Positions 1 to 7,985 of a DNA stretch of 23,385 nucleotides are shown piece by piece. The notes under the pieces were generated by a model, which was not told the origin of the DNA, did no database searches, and worked only from the letters and a program-made list of their open reading frames with translations. The position numbers were made by a program, and so were the translations under genes. Numbering within the stretch: position 1 is the stretch's first letter; every line of letters starts with the position of its first letter. The DNA comes from Cladosporium sp. IMV 00045. Lineage: Eukaryota; Ascomycota; Dothideomycetes; Cladosporiales; Cladosporiaceae. The stretch lies in assembly GCA_001931905.2 (NCBI GenBank), contig MSJI02000121.1, forward strand, positions 1 to 23,385, given 5' to 3'.

Positions 1-228
1 ATAATCAACATTCTCGGTATCTGCTCCCCAGGAATCCCCCAGTCGCCAGGTCGGCCGCGCAGACGTGGAAGGGCCAATCCACAGCATGCGCGGCGAATTG
101 TAGGGCCAGAACAGGCGTGGACTGATTGTCTCCGGGATGACTTTGCCTTTCGCTCGTCCGCTCATTGAACCGAAGGGCGTCTGGTGTGGGGACTTGTCGA
201 AGTGCTGGACATTACTGTTTTTGGTCAT
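1..228 (-). CDS. Partial unidentified protein, N-terminal end (runs off left edge)
   Basis: Reading the minus strand from an ATG at 228, the frame stays open for 76 codons to the first base of the window, so any gene here is cut by the edge. The product begins MTKNSNVQHF and is rich in Pro, Ser and Trp (for example LFWPYNSPRMLWIGPSTS). There is no recognisable domain, no signal peptide and no obvious transmembrane segment. The codons use mostly G or C in third position, as in the confident genes nearby. The frame is divergent from the small gene at 676, with about 450 bp between them that could hold a shared promoter. I do not recognise the family. It may be a first exon or only a chance open frame. 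Confidence 0.35.
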   Translation of the reverse strand, partial: MTKNSNVQHFDKSPHQTPFGSMSGRAKGKVIPETISPRLFWPYNSPRMLWIGPSTSARPTWRLGDSWGADTENVDY

Positions 229-675
229 AAGACGCGGACGAGGTGGCGCTTAGCGGCGGATTTGGTGCGCGATGTCCTCTCTTATCGATTGCGCCCTGTC
301 TCTTGACATGTTTCATTCTGGTGCTTTCTCCTCCATGACCGGCCGGATCCGAATTGCAATTGATCCAGAAGATGAACTGCTTGAACACTTGTCTCTCAGT
401 CTTGTTGGAAAAAAGTACTGTGTAGACGCTCACGTGCAATGAGCGACTGATGAAACGATCGCGTCAACTTGAAGCTCAGGAAGGCATGACGACAGTGACA
501 TCACAGCAGGAATCTTGAGAAGACCAAAGAACAACACGGCAATCAGGCAACAACCTGAACTTTTTTAACTTGCAACAATAACAGACTTGATTAACTTCAT
601 TCCATCGAACAATCCACAGATTCATCAACACCAAACACAAACCCAACCAACACACCAAAGCCAAGCCCAAGAAGA
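229..675. promoter_or_regulatory. Intergenic region, probable divergent promoter and 5' leader of the 676 gene
   Basis: No gene is visible here. The last 130 bases before 676 are strongly A/C-rich on the plus strand (repeated CAAACAC-, CCAACCAAC- and CACCAAAG-like words), the usual look of a fungal 5' untranslated leader. A CACGTG E-box lies at 431-436, a possible bHLH site. The layout suggests a promoter shared with the partial frame at 1-228, which is inference. Confidence 0.4.
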
Positions 676-1035
676 ATGTCTTCCAACACCTTCTCCAGCA
701 GCTCCGTCAGCTACTCCACCAGCAGTAGCAGCAGCAGCAGCAGCACGACCAACAACGGCCAAACCACCGGCTACCGCACGATGCAGCAATCCAGCAGTGA
801 CCCCGTCAACGGCACGACCGTCCGCTCCGCCACGCAGAACCTCGGCGAACCCGCCGTGCAAGAAACCCGCCACTACGACGCTCAAGGCCGCGAGCTGCTC
901 GAGGGTGCCGGTTCCGCAGGCGGCGCCGACACCAGTCGCAGGATCGAAGATGTCACCGATGCGCAGGCCGAGAGGGATGCGCAGTATGAGGAGAGGATGG
1001 AGGACGAGTATGCGAAGAGGGAGGGCGGTGCTTGA
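676..1035 (+). CDS. Small Ser-rich hydrophilic protein, conserved fungal type
   Basis: Single exon, 119 aa, starting at an ATG just after a CA-rich leader. Residues about 4-27 are almost all Ser and Thr, encoded in part by an AGC/AGT trinucleotide run. The middle carries GYRTMQQSSSDP and TVRSATQNLGEP, then VQETRHYDAQGREL. The acidic, charged C-terminus ends with RRIEDVTDAQAERD and YEERMEDEYAKREGGA, predicted to be helical. There is no signal peptide or membrane segment, so it is probably a soluble, partly disordered protein. I recall uncharacterised proteins of this pattern in filamentous ascomycetes, but no function. It is convergent with the riboflavin kinase gene, with about 270 bp between the stop codons. 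The leader, GC-rich codons and defined C-terminal block make it a real gene in my view. Confidence 0.7.
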   Translation: MSSNTFSSSSVSYSTSSSSSSSSTTNNGQTTGYRTMQQSSSDPVNGTTVRSATQNLGEPAVQETRHYDAQGRELLEGAGSAGGADTSRRIEDVTDAQAERDAQYEERMEDEYAKREGGA

Positions 1036-1303
1036 AGGACCTGAGGAATCTGAGGAACAATGCTTGGAAAATGCAGGGAGGAAGGCGTAGTGAAATGTAT
1101 GATACTATGATTTATGAAAGACACAATGCGGAAGAACAACTTGAATTGGAGAGAAACCGAGGAAGGCAAGGCAAAAGGCTTGCATGCAAGTGGCGCCCTC
1201 AAAAATTTCTATACTCTACCTCATATCATCATAATCCAACCCACCCCTCTGTATCGTAATCATCACCCTTGAACACCCCTCATCACACTCAAATCTCAAC
1301 TAC
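1036..1303. other. Convergent intergenic region (two 3' UTRs)
   Basis: This 268-bp stretch lies between the stop codon of the Ser-rich gene (+) and that of riboflavin kinase (-). It holds no gene that I can support and presumably contains both 3' untranslated regions and poly(A) signals. Confidence 0.5.
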
Positions 1304-2279
1304 CTAGCTAGCAACCTCCGTCCTCCCCCCAAACTCCCTCAACCCCTCCTCCTCCCCAAACCTCCTATACGCCGCCCTCTCCAAACTCCTCCCCGCCACA
1401 TCAATATCCGTCCTGATATCCTCGACCAAACTCTCGACACTGACATAATCGTACTCCGGGCGAATGAACCCCAAAATCACCAAATTCATATGGCTCCCGT
1501 AGAAATCCCGCTTGAAATCGTGCATGATGTGCACTTCCACGCTGCGCACCGTGTTTTTGTAGAACGGGTTCCACCCGATGCTCATGACCATGGGGAAGAC
1601 GGCGGGGGAGGCAGGGTCGTCGAGAGCATCGTTGGGCGAGAGACCGGCCCAGCCGTAGTACACGCCGGAGGTGATGTTTTCGTTGCCGCCCACGGAGAGG
1701 CCCGAGATGGGGATGTTGGCTGTTGGAATGCCGAGCTGCGTGAGAAGGCGGGTTAGTCTTTGGTTTCTGGCGTTATGCTCTGTTGGCGAAAAGCGAGATT
1801 GGGAGGGTGAAAGGTGTTGCAGGCCGAGGGTTTTGGATGTAGACTGGGTTTTGAAGGACAGATGAAATGCCGTGCAGTGGCAATTCTGCTCACGTCTGAA
1901 CAGTTCTGGCACCTTGGTCCTGGCATTTCCCACGTAACCACCCCCATTCTGCTCTTCAGGAAAAGCACATCTCACAGCTCCCAACACCCTCCCCAATCCC
2001 CACAGTCCTCCCACAGCACATTTCCCAACGACCGCCAATCCTCCACGCTCGAAAAAAAAAAAAGAAAATGCACCAAAAGCACTTGAGGTGAGCGACAGAA
2101 GAAGAAAAAAAAAAAAAACCAGAAAAGCAAGTATGAAAAGTAGAAAAAGAAAAGAGACTCACCTCCTTACTCCCCCTCCCAAACCCCTTAATGACCGTCC
2201 CATCCAACCACAAGGGGAAAGGCTGCTCGGGACCCTCGTCCGGGCCGGCCGTGGGATCGCGAGGGCCGTCTGGTCGCAT
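1304..2279 (-). CDS. FMN1: Riboflavin kinase (ATP:riboflavin 5'-phosphotransferase)
   Basis: Converts riboflavin plus ATP to FMN, the first step of flavin cofactor synthesis. Two exons on the minus strand: 2279-2163 (39 codons) and 1735-1304 (143 codons plus stop), giving 182 aa. The 427-nt phase-0 intron (1736-2162) has a GTGAGT donor, a GACTAAC branch site and a CAG acceptor. Splicing rebuilds the family signature GRGSKE/LGIPTAN at residues 34-46, where the PTAN Thr binds Mg-ATP. The IGWNPFYKN block (92-100) is followed by [16 protein letters not shown] (104-119), which holds the expected catalytic Glu (E106). The helical C-terminus ([20 protein letters not shown]) is typical. The length is close to the roughly 200 aa of fungal monofunctional kinases, and no FAD synthetase domain is attached. 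The ATG has A at -3. Confidence 0.95.
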
Positions 2280-2660
2280 TGTCTTTACGTTTGGTGTTAT
2301 GGAATGGACTATATTGTGGTCCGGTGTCCGTCTCGGGGGGGAGATAAATAAGTCTTCGCTCGGTCCAGCTAACCCAAGAGGATGGTCGAGGCTCCGGATT
2401 GGATTTGGTGAGAAGGGAGGGTAAGGTAATATGTCTTGTTGTTATTTTCCTTTTTTTTTTTTGGTGTGGTCTTTTTCTCTGGGAAGATCCTTGGCTGAAT
2501 CGGGGTTGTGTTCTGTTTTACTGATTGGTATTGGTTTTGAATGAAGGTGAGGATGACAATACCGAGAGATTTCGATGTTGTCACCTTTTGGCGGGCTGAC
2601 TAACCCCAGCCCACAAGTCCGCGCTTCGCATCAGCTCCTCCAAAGACAAGTGCTGTGAGA

Positions 2661-2673
2661 TAGGGTTAGGGTT
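2661..2673 (+). repeat. Interstitial telomere-like TTAGGG motif
   Basis: TAGGGTTAGGGTT is two units of the TTAGGG telomere repeat used by most filamentous fungi, followed by the degenerate GAGGTTAG. It is too short to be a telomere relic by itself, but such sites can bind Myb-type telobox proteins. A similar motif occurs at 17609-17624. Confidence 0.4.
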
Positions 2674-2960
2674 GAGGTTAGCAAGCACTCGGAATCACAC
2701 TCATGGTGGGTTGTTGGATGCCTTCGCTCTCATGTTTTCGCGATCATCTATTTTCAAAAGAGCCATGGGAATCACCACATCTTGTCTTTAGTCGACCATC
2801 GTCGATCAAATTGAAGGTATTGTCCAGATTCATGTGAAGCGCAATCTCACGTACATGATGAGGTGACAAAAACCTTCAATGAGGCTCACCGGAAAATGAC
2901 TTTTGTGAAAAGGTCACATCGAGGAGCATACGAGCCGATACATGGATAAAACGACGACAG

Positions 2961-2995
2961 TAAGGTAAGGTAAGGTAAGTTAAGATAACATAATA
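2961..2995 (+). repeat. Pentanucleotide microsatellite (TAAGG)n, decaying
   Basis: Three perfect TAAGG units are followed by TAAGT, TAAGA, TAACA and TAATA, so the five-base period persists over seven units while the last bases drift. It lies between the riboflavin kinase and acuK genes. Confidence 0.75.
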
Positions 2996-3422
2996 TCCTC
3001 TACACCGATCTCTCTCATGACTACATACCATATACCATATCACAAACAAACCCCCCTAACCTTCACAACCATAGAGATGCCGGATCAAGGAAAGAAAGCA
3101 CAATCCCGCCCAGTCATGCATGCCATGCAGCTCATTTTCCACCGAAAAGAAAGGAAAAGAAAAACAACACGATAGAAATAATGGAAACGAGTCAAAACCC
3201 GCTTTTTTTCCCTTTTGCAAAACAATACATGAGAGGCCTGCCTCTGCCACCCACATTCCCATTCACCCTGAATCCGGTCGGGTCCAATTCATTCATCCTC
3301 CCTATCGCGCTTGCGTATACAGGCCGAAAAAGGGAGTTTTTTTTTGTTGCAGATATGCCCCAGCAGCGTCCAATGACCAATTGCGAATGCTGCTCGTCCG
3401 TCTGAATGACAATTTAGTTGCT

Positions 3423-5648
3423 TTAAATGATCGGCAGGAACTGTTTCGCAAAATTCGGTCAGTATATCAATTTCTCATCCATTCCAAAGTCCAATGAGAA
3501 CAGGAACACTCACATTCATGACAATCAGCATAGGAATATCGAAAACGTCCCTCTTGACAGTCCAGCACATACTGCAATCGACCCTACCGTCCCGATCGCC
3601 CAGCGCTTTCGTGCCCGCGTCGCCTTTCATCAGCGGCTCCATCTTGACATCACCGCTTGAAGACCGACCGCGCTTGCCGTCATCACCGCTACCGCCGAAG
3701 TCATTCGCGCCCCAGCCGGGATCGTCCTTGGTTTTATACTTCAGCAAGGAAACCGTGGGGCCGATGATAGAAGCGCGCGACGCGCCGAAAGCCAGCTCGG
3801 CGAAGTCCTCGTAGAATTGCACGACGCTGTCCTCGTCCATGATTTCCGCCAGGAAGACGGGCTGCGGGCGGCCGGGGTCGATGTCGACGGGGGCGCGGGG
3901 CGTGACGGCCCCGCGGGAGCTGGTCCCCGTCTGCGTGCCGGAGTTGTTGCTGCCGGTGTTGATGTTGAGGTTGGCTTCTTTGCCGAGCAGGACGTCGCGG
4001 CGCCAGCCGGTCACGAGGGAGAATTCCTTGCTGACGGCGGCGATTTCGCCCGTGCGCCGGCATATGATGGTCGGCGTGCCGTAGTGGTTGACGAAGTCTT
4101 CGTATTCGCACAGGGTGCGTTGGAAGCACTTTTCCATGAAGATCAGGTCCTCGTGGCCCAAATTCTTATTACATGAGATGAATGAGGGTCTGATCGATGC
4201 GAGTGCTTTGGCGATGCGCAGGGTTTTCTTTGATGGGAATCGTTTTTGCAAGAACGCGGTGAGAGCGTGGAAGCCCTGTGTGTACGGATATGGCGCGGTG
4301 ACAGAAGTGTAGATCTCTGAAATGTCTCGTCGCCTTTTCCGAGGGTGGCCACCTCCGTTGAAGGGTGGTACTTGTTTTCGAGGTTGTTGTGGAGTTGGCT
4401 GTGAGAAGCTCTGGCGTAACAAGTCCTGCGATTGCTGTTGACTTTGATCGACTTGAGCAAACTGGTTTTCTGGTGACATGGTTCCTCCAGATTGATAATT
4501 GGAATTGAAGTCGAGGTTCTGTGAAGCCGGACTCTGACCAGTCAAAGATGCCTCACCGATTGCGAAGGCGTCCATACCGTTGCTCGATGCTGTCCAGATG
4601 TTGTTGTTGCTACTTTGACGCTGCAGGCCCGGCCATCCAGAAAACTGGTTCATATTAAAATTGTTTCCGGAATTGAAGCCTGACGTGTTGTCGTATGACA
4701 TGCTGTTATGATGTGATTGGTTGCCCATCGAACTCAGGTCAACATCAGGCGTGCCGACAGCTCCAGAAGACATGTGTCCAAGCATGCCAAACTCGAGAGC
4801 ACCGTAATGGTTGCCAAAATTCAATCCAGATATATCGAAGTTGAACAACGAGGGATCGTTGGGATCCATGAATGACTGATCGTAGGACTGACCCCTTGAT
4901 GTTTCGATCGTTGGAGGTTGATCGATCGATCCGGGGATCGTCTGGACTGGTGATGTTTGCTGAGTAGGCGTAGATTGATATTGTGAAGGGGTTTCGACGT
5001 TTTGCTGAGGGCCACCAAAGTTACCGCCCAGCATGGGATCGTTGCCTTCGATCATGGGTGCGGCCATTCGGCCACCGTGATTCACCGGGCTGAATTGAGG
5101 GAAGTTGCTCGATGATGTCTGTGGCATGAAATTTGGAGGTTGGGATATTGAGATCCCGTTCTGTGTGATTTGATTGTTCGCCGTGACAGGCGGCGCATTC
5201 TGTGAGCCATTCGCGGAGAATTGATTCGGAGGAAAGCCCGGCATCAAAGCTTCGGGAGGAGCATCATGAAGGTATTTGGCCTTTTTCCTAACACCATCAT
5301 GACATTGATCCTGTAGTCCACGCTTGATGCATCTCAGACATGGACGTTCGTCGCCTGCAAAGGTATGTCAGTGATCGTCATTCAGAATCTTACAGAAATC
5401 CAAGCTTTACCGCAAGTCAAGTGCGCTCTCTGACAAGCAAAACAAGCTCTCCGAGCCTTCTTCCTACGTGGGCGTGAGGGGTCTTTAGGATTGCTCTTGG
5501 GAGCAGGCTTGCTCTCTACGCCGCTGCGGGCAGGGCTCTTCTCGTCGGTGGAGGCGCGTTCGATCTTTTCGTCAGCCATGATGCTCGAGGTTTCCCGATC
5601 AACGCCAGGTCCAGAAGAAGGCGAACCATCCTCGGCGCCGGGGGACAT
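3423..5648 (-). CDS. acuK: Transcription activator of gluconeogenesis AcuK/Ert1 (Zn2Cys6 + PAS)
   Basis: Nuclear regulator that in Aspergillus works with AcuM to activate gluconeogenic genes on non-fermentable carbon. Three exons on the minus strand: 5648-5411, 5354-3514 and 3440-3423. The introns are 56 nt (5355-5410) and 73 nt (3441-3513, branch TACTGAC). Product 698 aa. The zinc cluster is split by intron 1 and rebuilt as C69-x2-C72-x6-C79-x5-C85-x2-C88-x8-C97, preceded by a basic RPRRKKARR stretch. A long Gln/Asn/Ser-rich region (about 120-400) follows. The conserved family core begins at [20 protein letters not shown] (about 418-437), and the PAS-like segment [20 protein letters not shown] lies near 505-524. 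The C-terminus [18 protein letters not shown] is completed by an 18-nt last exon coding FLPII. The start is the first in-frame ATG (A at -3). Confidence 0.95.
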
Positions 5649-6959
5649 ATTAAAGTCTGCTGGGACGGTGTCGCAGAAATGAGCAGCACGATCCACCCGA
5701 GGAAAGTGCGACGCTGCAGACAGCGTGAAGGGTGGCGCACAAGCAGGGAGCTGCAATCAACCGCACGCCAAGGAATGGGTACGGCGGTCCCGTAGCTCTG
5801 GAATAGCAGCAATGGCCCCAGGCGAGTGGCAGCGGACGGGCTGGGAAGTCGCCCAAGACCCTGTCCTCGGTGCAGAGTCACGCGGTCTGATGTTGCGCGA
5901 CAGCCAGCAGCTCGCAACCGCAGTGCGACAGAGCAGTCTCGCGCCTTTCAGCTGGAGTAAAGATAGCGACTGGGGTGTGTATGCCTGTGCGTGTGTGCTT
6001 GCTTGCGCGCGCGTGTGTATGTAGGGCCAATACCCAGAGCGGTTTGTGCAGAGCGGGTGTTGGCAGCTTTCGTTTCCCCAGGTGATTCTCCGCTAGCACG
6101 GCGGCGGCGCAGGAACCTGCAACTCTAGCAAGGAACCAATGGGTGTGGGCGATTGGGTTGTCGGCGAAGGCGGATCAGCCGGGCTCGAAGATGCGGATGT
6201 GTCGAGGGGTGGAAGGGCAGGGCAGTCGAGGCGAAGGCGCATGCGATGGGGTGGGTCGGCGCATGGGCGGGCCCAGGTGGGTAGTCGGTAGTATTGATGT
6301 TGTGCGACAGAGGGTGCCAATCATGACGCGGCAGCAACCATGCTGTCGGTTTCGCAGATTGATTGTGTGTGAGAGTGCGAGTGGGTGTTGTGTGAGGTGA
6401 AAGAATAGCCTAGCGGATACAAGGCACGCGGGGAGGGAAGCACAAGGGTTTGCTGCTGCGCGACCGAGGCTCGTATTTGCTGCAACAAGGGCGCTGACAC
6501 TCTTGTTGGATGGTTGGTTGGTTGGGTTGAGTGGAGAGTTGGAGAGTGGAGAGTAATGCAAGAGGAAGATTGATTTAGCAAAGAGTAGAAAGATGTCAGA
6601 AATTGACTCTGAAGTCAATGGAGAGGGTGGTGAAGAGCGTGGTAGCCTCGTGGGAGGAGGAGCGGGGAGTGGTAGTAAGTAATGGGTAGTAGCCGGTAGG
6701 GCAAGAGGATAGTGGAGGAAGGTGCTGGGACGAGCACGTGCAGCTCGCAGCAGCAGAGAAGAAGAAGGCTGCAGGTGCAGAGTGGTGCAGGACCTTTGCA
6801 GTGGTTCTGGGAGAGGAAGAAGAAGTGACGGAAGCGAGAGATGTGCAGAGATGCAGCAGCAGCCGCGGAGAGAGAGAGAGCAGACGCCGAAATGCGGGAG
6901 AAGAAACAGTCAGCAGCAAGAAACGGGCAGAGAGAGCCTTGTGTGTGAGAGACTTGAGC
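5649..6959 (-). promoter_or_regulatory. Putative long 5' leader and promoter of acuK with a uORF cluster
   Basis: Upstream of acuK the minus strand is pyrimidine-rich over about 1.3 kb (CT runs, CCAACCAACCAACC near 6530-6510), like fungal transcription start regions and leaders. Scanning by eye, the minus strand has no ATG from 5649 to 6239 and none from 6342 to 6959. It has only four, at 6341, 6324, 6264 and 6242. They define a 6-codon frame (6341-6321) whose TGA overlaps the next ATG as ATGA, a 49-aa frame (6324-6175) and another 49-aa frame (6242-6093). The plus strand of the same interval has about twenty ATGs. This suggests a transcribed leader under selection against upstream AUGs. The transcription start is not known, and an intron in the leader cannot be excluded. 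Confidence 0.4.
5975..6021 (+). repeat. TG/CG-rich alternating purine-pyrimidine tract
   Basis: The stretch alternates TG, GC and CG dinucleotides (for example GCGTGTGTGC, GCGCGCGCGTGTGTATG) with short breaks. Such tracts are prone to slippage and to Z-DNA formation. It lies in the presumed leader of acuK. Confidence 0.6.
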
Positions 6960-7985
6960 CATCAAGAGCTTTCTCCATACTGCCACCCGCCCCCGCAAGA
7001 GCCTGAAGCCTGTGAGCTGAAAGAGTGGAAATCGATGGGCTGGAGAGTGGGTCCTCAGGCTCTCAGGCTGTCACTCCAACAAACGGCCAAGATCTTCTCC
7101 ATGGCATCCCATCTCCCAAGCCTGACATCTTCCACGGATCTTTACCGATATACACCAAACCCTTGTCCAGATCACTTCCACAAGTCTTCAAGCACAGACG
7201 CTTGGAGGTATTTGCACCTCATCTTGGCACTACTCAAGACTCTCGGTATCTCAACTTGCAGTTGCAACACCTCTCCACTAATCATTGTTGTCTGCACTGC
7301 CGTCTTCCAGCCAGTATTATTAGCCATTCTAATATTACTGACATACTACATATCACCGACTCCTCTTGTCACAACCCTACCTGCTCTTGTTATACCACTG
7401 CCACGCACTTCCCATTCCTGGCCGGCTGCAGCCATCAACCGCCTGTCTGCCACGTTCGGCTCCATCAACTTCTCTTCCTTCATGCGAGCACCGCGTGCGG
7501 CTGGCAGCCCAAGGGAGCGAGAGCAGGGTTCCCATCAGCCAGCCGCTGCGGCAAGGGGGTCGGATCGCGCCATCTGAATGGCTCTGACGGCGTGTACCTG
7601 GTGACACAGGATCTCGCACCCATACATGTACCTGTGTGTGTGTGCACCAGCTGTGCGACTGCAAAGCCTGCATCACCCACCACGCCCTCACATGTGCACA
7701 ACCTGTATCACGTGGCAAAGACCTGCAGCGGACCGACAGAGAATGATAGCGAGACGGGCGAGCTCCCAACGCTGTGGACCGCTTTCCACGCCCGCCGTGC
7801 ATGGCAATAGTGAGATGGTTGGGACCATGGGTGCAGGAACCGTGCAATGTCTATTCCTGGCCGCCACCACCAAATCCATCCTCTCGTCTTCCTCTTCCCC
7901 CCAAACTACGGTACGGGTATGTACCTGAGTGCGTGCCTGACCCATTGTCTGCACATGCTCGCTACTCTATCTATGGGAATCCCCA
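6960..7985. other. Intergenic region without a supported gene
   Basis: About 1 kb between the acuK upstream region and the 3' end of the DHA1-type carrier. From 7060 to 7450 the plus strand is CT-rich and could be a promoter or a non-coding transcript. One plus-strand frame has a true ATG at 7035 and runs to 7577 (180 aa). It includes a hydrophobic stretch (LIIVVCTAVFQPVLLAILIL), but it overlaps a second open frame without any ATG, has no recognisable domain and shows no conserved motif, so I do not call it. A short TG repeat lies near 7629-7644. Confidence 0.4.

Larger units (their letters stand above)
2280..3422. other. Intergenic: riboflavin kinase promoter and acuK 3' flank
   Basis: About 1.1 kb with no supported gene. 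The end near 2280-2600 should be the promoter of the riboflavin kinase gene and includes a T-run at 2451-2462. The far end should be the 3' UTR of acuK. In between lie a short telomere-like TTAGGG pair (2661-2673) and a decaying pentanucleotide repeat (2961-2995). Short open frames at 3056-3410 have no recognisable content and overlap on both strands, so I do not call them. Confidence 0.5.

Noticed and set aside
587..1090. Overlapping plus-strand frame covering the Ser-rich gene in another phase
   Set aside because: It opens with TTG, runs through the leader and gives an Ala/Pro/Thr low-complexity product typical of an off-frame reading of a serine-codon repeat.
7035..7577. Plus-strand ATG frame, 180 aa, with a hydrophobic stretch
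   Set aside because: No conserved motif, weak start context and low-complexity ends (AAAARGSD). The hydrophobic part comes from a CT-rich region, which often yields Leu/Ile/Val by chance.
7025..7810. Plus-strand open frame of about 261 codons in the acuK/MFS gap
   Set aside because: It opens with GTG and contains no ATG, has no recognisable domain and overlaps another long frame. Not a credible eukaryotic gene.
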